Shown here one piece after another: positions 1 to 8,316 of a DNA stretch of 64,000 nt (positions are counted from its first letter, which is position 1; each line of letters opens with the position of its first letter). The translations under genes were made by a program, and so were the position numbers. Origin of the DNA: Streptomyces geranii (GTDB lineage: Bacteria; Actinomycetota; Actinomycetes; Streptomycetales; Streptomycetaceae); contig NZ_PJME01000019.1 in the NCBI RefSeq assembly GCF_002954775.1, positions 62,001 to 126,000 on the forward strand. Reading direction: 5' to 3'. Below the pieces are notes generated by a model that saw only the letters and a list, made by a program, of their open reading frames with translations, had not been told where the DNA came from and did no database searches.

Positions 1-3000
1 CGGCCGTTGACCTCGTGCAGTCGTACGACGACACCGCGCCCGGGGTCGGCGGGCGCCGCGCTCCCTCGCGCGAGCGGTGAACCGGCCGGTTTGAGCGCGT
101 CGAGGATCACCTCGCCCGCGGGTTCGAGGCTCAGGAGGGTCGCGGTGCGGGGGAGGCGGTCGGCCTCCGGAGACCGCTCCCTCACCCTCGCCCGCAAGGG
201 GTGGTTGTACGCGTGTCCCGTCTGCGGCAGCCGCAGTTCGCGCCAGTCGCCGGTGCCGCCCAGGACGGCGTACTCGAAGGTGTGCGACCAGCGTTGGAGC
301 TGGAAGGCGGAGCCGTCGGGGGCTGTTCGGCGCGGGGGGTCGACCCAGATGCCCGAGGGCCAGCCCGTGCAGGAGCGCATCAGGCTCATGTACAGGTCGC
401 CGGAAGGGGTGACCACGCAGCCGGGGGTGCCCCGGTTGAGGACGGCGAAGCCGGTGCCGTCCCAGGTGTCGCCCGGCGGCAGCGCCTCGCCGCCACCGGC
501 AGCCGTGGCGTGTACGACGGAGTCGGCGAGGTCGGCGATCAGCGCGTGCACCGCCTTGGCGTCGTCCTCGGGGCCGCTGCCCGCCACCACGAGCAGCGGG
601 AGCCGTTCGAGGTCGCGCAGGTCCGCCCCCGGTATCCATTCCTCGCGCAGGCCCGCACGCGGCGCGACCCACACCGACGCCGTGCCCGACTCGGCGAGCT
701 GGCGCCGGAGTTCGCGTCCGGCGGCCGGGTCCATGGCGAGGGCCTCGGCGACGACGGAGTTGCGTTCGGGGGCGCCGACGGCGATGCGGAGGTCGGGGAG
801 GTTGGAGTCGACTTCGAGGTCGCCGTAGCGGTGGCCGCCCGCGATCGTCGAGGTGGCCGTGACGCCCACGCGGACCAGCGCGGCGGCGAGTTCGGCACCG
901 AGTTCGCCGGCCTCCTGCCAGGAGGGGTAGACCAACTCGGCTACTCCGACGGCCCGTTGGCCGAGCGGGCGGCCGGTGTCGTCGCTGAGCGCGACCCGGG
1001 CCGTCGCCCCCAGCGCGAACCAGTTGTTGGCCGGGTTGTCGAGCGTCCAGGGGAACTGTTCGCTGTCCACCTCCACGAACCCGAACCCGCGCCCGATGAC
1101 CGCGTCGGCCACCTCGTGCACGGGCAGTCCGCCCTTGACGTCGGCGGGCCAGCGGACCCGGATGAGGCGGTCGGAGCCGTCGTACCCGTCGAGGGTCGTC
1201 GACACGTCCAGCCGGTCGATGCCCTTCCAGAGGGTCAACTGCTGCATGTAGGTGAGGAGTTGACCGAGGCGTGCGGTGACGGTGAGGCGCGCCCCGGCGG
1301 GCGAGTGCTCGACCTTCACGGCGTCCGCCGTCACGTCTCCGCTGCGGGCGGCCGTCGTGCCGGTCGGGGTGAGGTGCCAGGGGCCCTCGCCGAAGCGCGG
1401 GTGCCTCGGGTACTCCTCCTGGACGACCAGCTCGTTGCCGATGTCGCCGGGGCGCAGCAACTCCCGGCCGCCGTCGGCGAGTCGGCGCAGGCCGCTGACG
1501 GCGCCGCCGCGTGCGGGGTCGACCGTCACCTCGTAGAACTCGTTGTGGATGGTGAGGCCTTCGCCGGGGGTCCACTCGGGGGCCCTGCCCTCGGTGAGGG
1601 GGAGGGCCTTGAGACCGAGGCCCGGTATCTCCGGGGTCAGCAGCCGGAGTTTGCCGTCCGGCTCTCTGACCGCCGGAAGAGGCAGGCCGGTTGAGTCGTC
1701 GACGGGGACGAGGCCCTCGGGGAGGTCGGTGGTGAGGGTGTCGCGGCGGGGCCAGGTCGCGGAGTTGAGGACGACGAGGTCGGGGCCGCCGCCCGGCAGC
1801 GGGGTGACGCGGTCCGCGAGGGCCTGGGTGGCGTCGGCGTGCACGGACTCGGCGAGGTCGTACAGCTCGCGCCAGCCGGTCAGCAGGTCGATGTAGACCT
1901 GGTCGGACTCGGAGCCGGTGATCGCGTCGTGGTGGGCGCCGTAGACGAGCTGCCGCCAGGCCTTGTCCAACGCCGCGTCCGGATAGGGGTGTCGGGCGAC
2001 CAGGGAGGCGAGGGTCGCCCAGGCCTCGGCGTCGGCGAGGAGTGTCTCGCCGTACCGCTGGGCCTGTTTGGTGTCGATGTACGAGACGTCCTTGCCGGTG
2101 TAGATCGGGTTCATGTCCCGGGTCTGGGGTGACGCCTTCCGTCCCTCGGCGGCGAGTTCGGCGCGGACGGCGGTGAAGAAGTCGCGGGGGATCGCGGAGA
2201 CGAAGCGCGGCCAGACGTACCGCTCGTTCCAGTCGCGGTGGATGCCCATGACCCAGCGGCAGGGCGGCGCGTAGTCGCCCCCGACGGGCAACAGCACATT
2301 GCGGGTGAGCGCGACCCGCTTCAGCCCGGTGAAGAGCTTGAGGGCGGCGGCCTCCGCTTCCGGGAGCGTGGGCGCGTTGTCGATGGCCCAGCCGGCGCCG
2401 TAGTGATTGACCATGTAGGCGGTGAGCAGCCCGCGCCCGGAGGGGGCGATCCAGTCGAACTCGGCCTGGAACTGCATGCGTTGGGGATCGCGCGGTTCCT
2501 CCCCGAACACGGAGAGGGTGGGCCCCCACTGGTGGAAGGGCCCACGCGCCCAGGAGCTGGAGGAGAGCCCCGCGTCGGCCATCAGCCCCGGAAATTGGGG
2601 GTCGTGGCCGAAGGCGTCGAGCTGCCAGGCGGTGTGCGGGTCGGCGCCGAGGATGCCGCGCTGGAAGCCGTCGCCGTAGAGGGCGTTGCGTACGGTCGCC
2701 TCGGCGCCGGTGAGGTTGGTGTTGGGCTCGTTGTAGGTGCCGCCCATGATCTCGACGCGTCCGGTGCGCAGCAACTGCCGTAGGAACGCGCGCTCTTCGG
2801 GGAAGGAGTCCCAGTAGGGCTTGAGGTAGTCGACCTCGGCGAGCACGAAGGTGTACGCGGGGTCGCGGCGCGCGAGGTCGATGTGCGCGCGGACGAGGCT
2901 CATCCCGGACTGGCCGCGCGAGTCGAAGGTACGGGCGGGGAGACCGGAGAGGGCCGGGTCGTCGGCGACGTCCCAGGTCTCGGTGTAGGCGGCCTGGGTG

Positions 3001-3362
3001 TTCCACCACACCGGGTCGTAGTGGAAGTGGCTGACCATGAACATCGTCCAGCCGGGCTCGGCGACGAGGAGGGCGCCGGTGAGGGAGGCCCGTTGGGCGG
3101 GGTCGTCGGTGTCCTCGGCGGTGACCGTGATGTGGGTGCGCTCGCCGGGCGGCAGGTCGCAGAGCACGGGCAGTTCGGCGCGGAGGGTGCCGTCGTCGCC
3201 GACGGTCGCGCGGATGTCCCCCTCGCTGCGGACGCCGGGGCCCTCGGCGGTGAGCCGGACCGTACGGCCGGCGAGGTGGCCGACCTCGACGGTCACCACC
3301 TGACGCGGGTGCTCGGCGCTGCCGACGAACAGCTCGGTCGACTCGACTGAGGTGACGCGCAT
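1..3362 (-). CDS. Alpha-mannosidase, glycoside hydrolase family 38 (C-terminus beyond window)
   Basis: Retaining exo-alpha-mannosidase that releases mannose from oligosaccharides or glycoproteins. About 1,120 codons are visible and the frame stays open through the left edge, so the C-terminal beta-domain end is missing. The N-terminal ~105 residues form a beta-rich domain. The GH38 zinc motif HFHYDPVWW follows at about 112-120, and WQLDAFGHDPQFPG near residue 236 carries the expected nucleophile Asp. Further family blocks include GGTYNEPN and YGAHHDAITGSESDQVY. The ATG start (3360-3362) has a GGAGA ribosome-binding site on the minus strand. No signal peptide is seen, so it is probably cytosolic and acts on imported glycans. 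The upstream region carries a promoter and a 19-bp palindrome. It lies near an RpiR regulator and a SIS protein, which fits sugar catabolism. The substrate linkage cannot be told from sequence. Confidence 0.93.
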   Translation of the reverse strand, partial: MRVTSVESTELFVGSAEHPRQVVTVEVGHLAGRTVRLTAEGPGVRSEGDIRATVGDDGTLRAELPVLCDLPPGERTHITVTAEDTDDPAQRASLTGALLVAEPGWTMFMVSHFHYDPVWWNTQAAYTETWDVADDPALSGLPARTFDSRGQSGMSLVRAHIDLARRDPAYTFVLAEVDYLKPYWDSFPEERAFLRQLLRTGRVEIMGGTYNEPNTNLTGAEATVRNALYGDGFQRGILGADPHTAWQLDAFGHDPQFPGLMADAGLSSSSWARGPFHQWGPTLSVFGEEPRDPQRMQFQAEFDWIAPSGRGLLTAYMVNHYGAGWAIDNAPTLPEAEAAALKLFTGLKRVALTRNVLLPVGGDYAPPCRWVMGIHRDWNERYVWPRFVSAIPRDFFTAVRAELAAEGRKASPQTRDMNPIYTGKDVSYIDTKQAQRYGETLLADAEAWATLASLVARHPYPDAALDKAWRQLVYGAHHDAITGSESDQVYIDLLTGWRELYDLAESVHADATQALADRVTPLPGGGPDLVVLNSATWPRRDTLTTDLPEGLVPVDDSTGLPLPAVREPDGKLRLLTPEIPGLGLKALPLTEGRAPEWTPGEGLTIHNEFYEVTVDPARGGAVSGLRRLADGGRELLRPGDIGNELVVQEEYPRHPRFGEGPWHLTPTGTTAARSGDVTADAVKVEHSPAGARLTVTARLGQLLTYMQQLTLWKGIDRLDVSTTLDGYDGSDRLIRVRWPADVKGGLPVHEVADAVIGRGFGFVEVDSEQFPWTLDNPANNWFALGATARVALSDDTGRPLGQRAVGVAELVYPSWQEAGELGAELAAALVRVGVTATSTIAGGHRYGDLEVDSNLPDLRIAVGAPERNSVVAEALAMDPAAGRELRRQLAESGTASVWVAPRAGLREEWIPGADLRDLERLPLLVVAGSGPEDDAKAVHALIADLADSVVHATAAGGGEALPPGDTWDGTGFAVLNRGTPGCVVTPSGDLYMSLMRSCTGWPSGIWVDPPRRTAPDGSAFQLQRWSHTFEYAVLGGTGDWRELRLPQTGHAYNHPLRARVRERSPEADRLPRTATLLSLEPAGEVILDALKPAGSPLARGSAAPADPGRGVVVRLHEVNG

Positions 3363-3448
3363 GGGTCTCCTGCGAGGCCTAGGAGGGAAGCGGACCGGAA
3401 AACGGGATGCCGGGATGCCGGGAAATCGGGACATCGAAATCGCGGGGC

Positions 3449-3477
3449 CCTATCGTGGCACCGATCGGATGGTTCAA
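3449..3477 (-). promoter_or_regulatory. Sigma-70-type promoter of the alpha-mannosidase gene
   Basis: On the minus strand, TTGAAC (3472-3477) and GATAGG (3449-3454) are separated by exactly 17 bases. This matches a HrdB-type -35/-10 pair about 85 bases upstream of the mannosidase ATG. The -35 hexamer lies inside the neighbouring palindrome, so a bound repressor would block it. Inferred from consensus only. Confidence 0.5.
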
Positions 3478-3486
3478 ACAACCATC
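3468..3486. promoter_or_regulatory. Palindromic operator over the mannosidase -35 element
   Basis: Perfect inverted repeat GATGGTT-CAAAC-AACCATC. The two 7-bp arms flank a 5-nt centre, the size expected for a dimeric sugar-responsive repressor. It covers the predicted -35 hexamer of the divergent mannosidase promoter. The regulator is not identified; the RpiR protein encoded next door is one candidate, a distant LacI or GntR protein another. Confidence 0.55.
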
Positions 3487-3518
3487 TTCTTGTTTCCTTG
3501 GTGGTTCATCCATGCAAA

Positions 3519-3551
3519 AGCCGCCTCGGACCGGAGTGGTCCGAGGCGGCT
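3519..3551 (-). terminator. Intrinsic terminator of the RpiR-type regulator gene
   Basis: Perfect 14-bp stem AGCCGCCTCGGACC with loop GGAGT and its exact complement, lying 20 bases past the regulator's stop codon. On the minus strand it is followed by TTTGCATG, a short U-rich tail, so it fits Rho-independent termination of the regulator transcript before the mannosidase promoter region. Confidence 0.8.
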
Positions 3552-3571
3552 CGTGTGCTGTCGTCGATCGG

Positions 3572-4558
3572 TCAGCGGGTGCGGCGGGACCTCACCGCGT
3601 GCTCCCTGGCGATGTGGTCGGTGAGGGCGAGGGAGGCGCTGGCGCGCTGGTAGGAGAGCTGCGCGACCCGGACGTAGAGGCAGTCGATGAGGACCAGCAC
3701 GGAGTGCCGGGCGCCGATGCTCTCGGTGCGGAAGCTGGTCTCCGAGGAGGAGGAGATCAGCCGTACGTCGGCGGCGCGGGCCAGCGGGGACTTCGGGTCG
3801 GCGGTGATGGCGACGGTGGTGGCGCCGCGCTGCTTGGCCAGTTCGAAGGGCTCGATGGTCTCGCGGGTGGAGCCGGAGTGCGAGATGCCGATGGCGACGT
3901 CGGCGGGGGTGAGGAGGGCGGCGGAGGTGAGGGCCGCGTGCACCTCGGTCCAGCCGCGCACCTGGCAGCCGATGCGGAACAGGCGGGTCTCGGTCTCCTG
4001 GGCGACCGCGCCGCTGCCGCCGACGCCGTACACGTCGATACGGCGGGCGCGGGCGGTGGCCTGGCCGGCGCGCTCGATGGAGTCGAGGTCGATGCGGTCG
4101 ATGGTCTGCTGGATGGCGCGCAGATCGGCGCTCCCGACCACCTGGACGACGCGCTCAAGGCTGTCATCAGGGGAGATGTCGGGCCCGATCTCGGCGGTGC
4201 CCCAGTCGGAGACCTCGCCGCGACCGCGCTCCTGGGCCAGCTCGATGAGGAGATGCTGGTAGGAGTCGAGGCCGATGGCACGGCAGAACCGGGTGACCGT
4301 GGCCTGCGAGGTGCCGGTGCGGCGGCCCAGTTCGGCGGCCGAACAGTGGGTGACGGCGGCGGGGTCTTCGAGGATCAGCTCACCGACCTTCCGGAGGGAG
4401 CCGGCGAGGCGCGGCAGCTCCGTACGGATGAGGGTGGTGACGTCGGTCGGGGGCATCCCGGTGCCGGAGCCGGTCCGTTCGGTCCGTTCCATGGGGTAAC
4501 CGATCTCCTCGGCGCTGTGCTGGTGGTTGCTGATGGTCGTGACGAATGTATCAGCCAC
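3572..4558 (-). CDS. RpiR/MurR-family transcriptional regulator with SIS domain
   Basis: DNA-binding regulator of sugar-phosphate metabolism, 328 aa from a GTG start. Residues ~40-115 form the RpiR winged helix, with the recognition segment AELGRRTGTSQATVTRFCRA. Residues ~150-300 form a SIS (sugar isomerase) fold with the phosphosugar-loop segments VYGVGGSGAVAQETETRLFRIG and GISHSGSTRETIEPFELAKQ, which in this family bind the inducing phosphosugar. Internal Met codons at about residues 23 and 35 are possible alternative starts, since the first ~40 residues look unstructured. It is divergent from a second SIS-domain gene starting at 4745, a typical regulator/enzyme arrangement, and is followed by a strong terminator. 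The ligand is unknown; an amino sugar or mannose-derived phosphate would fit the neighbours. Confidence 0.9.
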   Translation of the reverse strand: MADTFVTTISNHQHSAEEIGYPMERTERTGSGTGMPPTDVTTLIRTELPRLAGSLRKVGELILEDPAAVTHCSAAELGRRTGTSQATVTRFCRAIGLDSYQHLLIELAQERGRGEVSDWGTAEIGPDISPDDSLERVVQVVGSADLRAIQQTIDRIDLDSIERAGQATARARRIDVYGVGGSGAVAQETETRLFRIGCQVRGWTEVHAALTSAALLTPADVAIGISHSGSTRETIEPFELAKQRGATTVAITADPKSPLARAADVRLISSSSETSFRTESIGARHSVLVLIDCLYVRVAQLSYQRASASLALTDHIAREHAVRSRRTR

Positions 4559-4744
4559 CGTCTGTGGGGCAGTTTGAATTCCAGGACCAGAGGGGCCGGG
4601 GAGGGGGGAGGGTGTGGGCGGGCTTTGCTGGTTGCTTGTTGCCCCGTTGCTCGCGGGTCGTTGCCCGTGGCCCGTACACTGTGATTTATTGATTCACCGA
4701 TAGAGGTAGAGCGGGTGGTTTCATCCACCGGTGGGGAGTGTCGA

Positions 4745-5515
4745 GTGACCGTCGAGTCCGTCAGCGCCCAGGGCTTCGCGCGCGAGAGCCGGGCCGTCCT
4801 CGACCGCGTCACCGGGTCCGGGGCCGCCCAGGAGTCGGTGTCCCGCGCCGCCGGACTTATCGCGGACTGCATCCGCGCGGACGGCGTGATCCAGGCCTTC
4901 GGTACGGGGCACTCGCAGGCCCTCGTCCTGGAACTGGCCGGCCGGGCGGGCGGCCTCGTCCCCACGAACCGTCTGTCGATGGCCGACCTGGTCCTCTACG
5001 GCGGCGACGACCCGAGCGCCCTCGACGACCCGCTGCTGGAACGCAAGCCGGGTATCGCCGAGCGCCTGTACGACCTGGCCGCCCCGCATCCGGCCGACCT
5101 GTTCGTGATCATCTCCAACTCGGGCGTCAACAACGTCATCGTCGAGATGGCGCTGAAGGCGAAGGAGAACGGCCACAAGATCCTCGCGATCACGTCCCTC
5201 ACCCACACGCGGACGGTCCCGGCGGGCCACTCCAGCGGCAGGAAACTGGCGGACATCGCGGACGTGGTCCTGGACAACGAGGCCCCGACGGGCGACGCGC
5301 TGCTGGAACTGCCGGGCGGGGGCGCGGTGTGCGCGCTGTCGACGCTGACGGGCGTGATGCTGGTGCAGATGGCGGTGGCGGAGGCGGCGGCGGTGCTGAT
5401 CGGGGCGGGGGTGCGTCCGCCGGTGTACGTGTCGGCGAACGTGCCTGGGGGGTTCGAGGGGAATCTGGGGTTGGAGCGGCATTACGGGGGGCGGATTCGG
5501 CGGCCGGCCAGCTGA
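4745..5515 (+). CDS. SIS-domain protein (UPF0309-like sugar-phosphate protein)
   Basis: Soluble SIS-domain protein of about 256 aa, predicted to bind or isomerise a phosphosugar. The fold is visible in IQAFGTGHSQALVLELAGRA (~45-65) and LFVIISNSGVNNVIVEMALK (~120-140), two phosphosugar-binding loops, followed by ILAITSLTHTRTV and a C-terminal helical part. The GTG at 4745 is chosen because GGGAG lies six bases upstream; a GTG at 4715 in the same frame would add ten residues. The gene is divergent from the RpiR regulator and probably controlled by it. MurQ-type etherases share the fold, but the full MurQ signature is not obvious, so the reaction is not assigned. Confidence 0.85.
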   Translation: MTVESVSAQGFARESRAVLDRVTGSGAAQESVSRAAGLIADCIRADGVIQAFGTGHSQALVLELAGRAGGLVPTNRLSMADLVLYGGDDPSALDDPLLERKPGIAERLYDLAAPHPADLFVIISNSGVNNVIVEMALKAKENGHKILAITSLTHTRTVPAGHSSGRKLADIADVVLDNEAPTGDALLELPGGGAVCALSTLTGVMLVQMAVAEAAAVLIGAGVRPPVYVSANVPGGFEGNLGLERHYGGRIRRPAS

Positions 5516-5526
5516 GGGAGGGGGTG

Positions 5527-5856
5527 CTACTGACGAGTCCTGTACTTGAAGGCATTCAGCGACCTCCAGGCCGGCCAAGCCAGCCAGACCAGCAGCACCT
5601 GGACGATGCCCGCGACGGCGTACACGGACGGTGCGTACGAATCCGGGCCCGGACTGTACTCGTCGAACCCGACGGCACCTCCGAGCAGCAGGAACGCGAT
5701 GGTCGTCAGGAAGCCTGACGGGAACGTGATGACGTACAGGGCGACGGCCGCCGTGTCGCTGCCTCGGTCGACGCCCAGGTAGTCGAGCCCGAACACCACC
5801 ACCAGGTACACCAGGGCGATGAGCGGCCCGGTCTTGGAGGGCGGGGGAAATCTCAT
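5527..5856 (-). CDS. Small integral membrane protein, unknown function
   Basis: 109-residue protein with three hydrophobic segments: LIALVYLVVVFGLDYLGV (~13-30), VALYVITFPSGFLTTIAFLL (~38-57) and VAGIVQVLLVWLAWPAW (~81-97). It ends in basic NAFKYRTRQ, which predicts a cytoplasmic C-terminus. The ATG at 5854-5856 has no strong Shine-Dalgarno sequence. The gene converges on the SIS gene with only 11 bases between stop codons. A much longer open frame reads through upstream on this strand, but its extra residues are Arg/Pro-rich shadow translation of the SDR gene. No catalytic motif or family was recognised. Confidence 0.75.
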   Translation of the reverse strand: MRFPPPSKTGPLIALVYLVVVFGLDYLGVDRGSDTAAVALYVITFPSGFLTTIAFLLLGGAVGFDEYSPGPDSYAPSVYAVAGIVQVLLVWLAWPAWRSLNAFKYRTRQ

Positions 5857-5949
5857 GGTTCCTTCGCTTGGGCCGATTATCACGCAATGTTGCGATTGCC
5901 GAGGATAACCGCTTGCCGGGCGGACGCCGATCCTGGACGATCCCGGACC

Positions 5950-6795
5950 GTGACGACGCATGCCGAGGAAGCCCGCCCCGACCGAACACCCGGCCGCACC
6001 CGGCCGCTCGCCCTGGTCACCGGGGTGGGTCGTACCGTCGGCATCGGGGCGGGGGTCGCCCGGCGGTTGGCGGCATCGGGGTGGGATGTCGCCTTCACGT
6101 ACTGGACGCCGTACGACGCCCGGATGTCCTGGGGCGTCGAGCGGGGGGCCACGGATGGGATCAGCGGGGAGCTGAGCGCGCTCGGCGCCGCGAGTACGGC
6201 GATCGAGGCGGACCTCGCCGACGCGGATGCTCCGGCCCGTGTCTTCGACGAGGTCGAGCGGTGGATGGGCGGTGCGGGTGGCGGCGGCGGTGCCAGTGCC
6301 CGTCTCGGTGCCGGTGCTGGTGTCGCCGCGCTGGTGATGTGTCACTGCGAGTCGGTCGATTCGGGGCTGCTCGACACGACCCTGGAGAGCTTCGACCGGC
6401 ATTTCGCCGTCAACGCCAGGGCCACCTGGCTGCTGATCCGGGAGTTCGGACTCCGCTTCACGGCGCCTGCCGGAACCGGCCGGATCGTCAGCCTCACCAG
6501 TGACCACACGGTGGGCAACCTGCCGTACGGCGCGAGCAAGGGTGCCATGGACCGCATCACCTTGGCGGCGGCCCGAGAACTCGCCCACCTCGGGGTGACC
6601 GCCAATGCCGTCAACCCCGGTCCGGTGGACACCGGTTGGATGTCGGAGGAGGACCGGGCGAACTTCCGCCGCCGCACCCCACTGGGCCGCCTGGGCACTC
6701 CGCAGGACGCGGCCCATCTCGTGGACTTCCTGTGCTCTGAGGAAGGGCAGTGGGTCAATGGGCAACTGCTGATGAGCAATGGGGGACTTGGGTAG
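5950..6795 (+). CDS. Short-chain dehydrogenase/reductase
   Basis: NAD(P)H-dependent oxidoreductase of the SDR superfamily, about 281 aa. The Rossmann motif ALVTGVGRTVGIGAGVARRL is at the N-terminus. The catalytic Ser lies in RIVSLTSDH and the YxxxK pair in LPYGASKGAMD. NAVNPGPVDTGWM and the C-terminal GQLLMSNGGLG are typical of FabG-like enzymes. GTG at 5950 is chosen because the sequence before it is not family-like. Between the second and fourth strands it carries an unusual Gly/Ala-rich stretch (GGAGGGGGASARLGAGAG, DNA about 6266-6325) encoded by hexamer-like repeats, probably a surface-loop expansion. Substrate unknown. It converges on the GNAT gene with an 11-base gap. Confidence 0.88.
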   Translation: MTTHAEEARPDRTPGRTRPLALVTGVGRTVGIGAGVARRLAASGWDVAFTYWTPYDARMSWGVERGATDGISGELSALGAASTAIEADLADADAPARVFDEVERWMGGAGGGGGASARLGAGAGVAALVMCHCESVDSGLLDTTLESFDRHFAVNARATWLLIREFGLRFTAPAGTGRIVSLTSDHTVGNLPYGASKGAMDRITLAAARELAHLGVTANAVNPGPVDTGWMSEEDRANFRRRTPLGRLGTPQDAAHLVDFLCSEEGQWVNGQLLMSNGGLG

Positions 6796-6806
6796 ACCTG
6801 GGCCGA

Positions 6807-7202
6807 CTACAGGGCGATGAGTCCGGCGGCCGTAGGACGGAAACCGCAGGCCTCGAAGTAGAAGGAACTGAGGTGGTCCTCGAAGTCCACGTGCAGCCAC
6901 TCGCAGTTGGCGGTACGGGCGTGCTGTGCGGCGGTGGCGATCAGCGTGGCGCCGATGCCCTGGGACCGACAGCGCCGGGCCACGACCGTATCGAGGACGA
7001 AGGCGTGAACTCCGCCGTCCCAGGCGACGTTGACGAACCCGACGAGGGAGTCGCCGTCCCGGGCACAGACCCAGCCGAGGCTGTGGCGTTGCAGCCGGGT
7101 GCGCCAGTCCGTGGTCGCCGGGTGGCCACCGAAGCCTTCGGCGTGGAGGGCGTTGAGGGAGGCGTTGTCGAAGTGGGCACGCCACTCGTACCTGGTCGTC
7201 AT
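6807..7202 (-). CDS. GNAT-family N-acetyltransferase
   Basis: Small acetyl-CoA-dependent acyltransferase of 131 aa, the usual length for a single GNAT fold. The acetyl-CoA pyrophosphate loop is in VVARRCRSQGIGATLIATAAQHA (R-x-x-G-I-G form, about residues 76-98). The beta-strand before it reads AFVLDTVV, and the C-terminal strand contains YFEACGFRPT, the standard GNAT ending. The start ATG is at 7200-7202. It is divergent from the exonuclease gene across about 105 bases. Substrate cannot be predicted; it could acetylate a small amine or a protein N-terminus. Confidence 0.87.
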   Translation of the reverse strand: MTTRYEWRAHFDNASLNALHAEGFGGHPATTDWRTRLQRHSLGWVCARDGDSLVGFVNVAWDGGVHAFVLDTVVARRCRSQGIGATLIATAAQHARTANCEWLHVDFEDHLSSFYFEACGFRPTAAGLIAL

Positions 7203-7307
7203 GCGGCCTCGCTACCATGCTTCTGCGCGGCGGTACAACGACCAACTGTGGGGCGCGTTCCGGAAACTGGGATGCCGGTACCGCGTCCCCCTCCCTACCC
7301 TCGCCCC

Positions 7308-7895
7308 ATGCCCCACCACCCCACCCTCCTGAACGTCATCGACGTGGAAGCCACCTGCTGGGACGGACAGCCGCCGCCCGGTTCGGTGAACGAGATCATC
7401 GAGATCGGGCTCACCGTCGTGGACGTTGCCGCACGGCGCCGGGTGTCCCGGCATCGGCTCCTGGTCCGGCCTGCCCGTTCGGCCGTGAGCGCCTTCTGTA
7501 CCGAGCTGACCGGGCTGACGCAGGCCGAGGTCGACCGGGGTGTCGGCTTCGGCGAGGCCTGCCGGGTCCTCGTCGAGGAGTACGGGGCCGGGGAACGGCC
7601 CTGGGCGAGCTGGGGCGAGTACGACCGGCGGCAGTTCGCCCGGCAGAGTCAGGCCGACCGGGTGGCCTACCCGTTCGGGTATCCGACGGAGCGCACCCAC
7701 ACCAACGCCAAGCTGGTGTTCACCGAGGCGTACGGGCTGCGCCGGAAACCCGGCATGAGCCAGGCCCTGCAGATCGCCGGACTGCCGCTCGAAGGACGCC
7801 ATCACCGGGGGGAGGACGACGCTTGGAACATCGCCGCGCTCGTTCTGGATCTGGTGGGGCGGGGGGCTTGGCCGGTCGCGGAAACGGCCCCCTGA
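7308..7895 (+). CDS. 3'-5' exonuclease of the DEDD/ERI-1 type
   Basis: Predicted single-domain exonuclease of 195 aa acting on RNA or DNA 3' ends. The ExoI motif is IDVEATCWDG with the metal ligands Asp12 and Glu14. CTELTGLTQAEVD is the middle block typical of the ERI-1-like subgroup. ExoII Asp is in WGEYDRRQF, and the final HHRGEDDAWN supplies the catalytic His and Asp (DEDDh type). The TCW after the ExoI acid is characteristic of eukaryote-like ERI-1/KapD proteins. The ATG at 7308 is the first Met matching the family; upstream codons in frame are antisense to the GNAT gene. The 3' end is followed by an 8-bp hairpin shared with the converging toxin gene. Confidence 0.85.
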   Translation: MPHHPTLLNVIDVEATCWDGQPPPGSVNEIIEIGLTVVDVAARRRVSRHRLLVRPARSAVSAFCTELTGLTQAEVDRGVGFGEACRVLVEEYGAGERPWASWGEYDRRQFARQSQADRVAYPFGYPTERTHTNAKLVFTEAYGLRRKPGMSQALQIAGLPLEGRHHRGEDDAWNIAALVLDLVGRGAWPVAETAP

Positions 7896-7896
7896 G

Positions 7897-7929
7897 CCGT
7901 CGGGCGAGCCAGTTCTCCGTACCCGACGG
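7897..7929. terminator. Hairpin between converging exonuclease and toxin genes
   Basis: Perfect 8-bp inverted repeat CCGTCGGG...CCCGACGG with a 17-nt loop. It starts one base after the exonuclease stop and ends one base before the toxin stop. A stem this placed could end transcription in both directions, although no U-tract follows on either strand. Confidence 0.5.
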
Positions 7930-8316
7930 TCAAGGCCACGTCCGGTCGAGGCCGCCGAGCCGCACGGCGTACGCGGCGGGTCCGCCCTTCTCGGCGGCCC
8001 GGAGGATCGCGCTGCGATGTGCGTCGAGCCGTTCCACCATTTCCAGGGTGCGGAGTTGCTGATTGTCGAGGTAGAAGAGCACGGCGGAGTGATCGAGGAC
8101 GGGCTGGATCTCCAGGTCCCGGGTCTTGATACGGCCGTCCTTCGACAGCGGAACCCATGACCGGTCGAGCCCGTACGAGATCCACTCCTCGTCGGGAACG
8201 TCCTGCGCGTCCGCCGGGAAGACGTCGACGATGCGGTGCACCGCCCAGCCACGGTGCCTCAGTTCCTCCGCGACGCGGCGTCCCAGGTTCCGGTCGAGGA
8301 AGAACTCAGGCGGCAA
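7930..8316 (-). CDS. VapC45-like PIN-type toxin
   Basis: Probable ribonuclease toxin of a type II toxin-antitoxin pair, 128 aa. The N-terminus PPEFFLDRNLGRRVAEELRHRGW places an Asp in the first strand, as in PIN-like toxins. Further acidic residues are in DVPDEEWI and LSKDGRIKTRD, and the protein ends with a helix-rich LEMVERLDAHRSAIL segment. This pattern and the partner gene resemble mycobacterial VapC45 (PIN-like, DUF5615-related). Its ATG overlaps the end of the antitoxin gene by 11 bases, so translation is coupled and the antitoxin is made first. Target RNA unknown. The main doubt is subfamily, not the TA assignment. Confidence 0.75.
   Translation of the reverse strand: MPPEFFLDRNLGRRVAEELRHRGWAVHRIVDVFPADAQDVPDEEWISYGLDRSWVPLSKDGRIKTRDLEIQPVLDHSAVLFYLDNQQLRTLEMVERLDAHRSAILRAAEKGGPAAYAVRLGGLDRTWP

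Noticed and set aside
5527..7245. Long minus-strand frame that would fuse 460 residues to the small membrane protein
   Set aside because: The extra part is antisense to the SDR gene, Arg/Pro-rich, and without any domain. The short form has the membrane helices.
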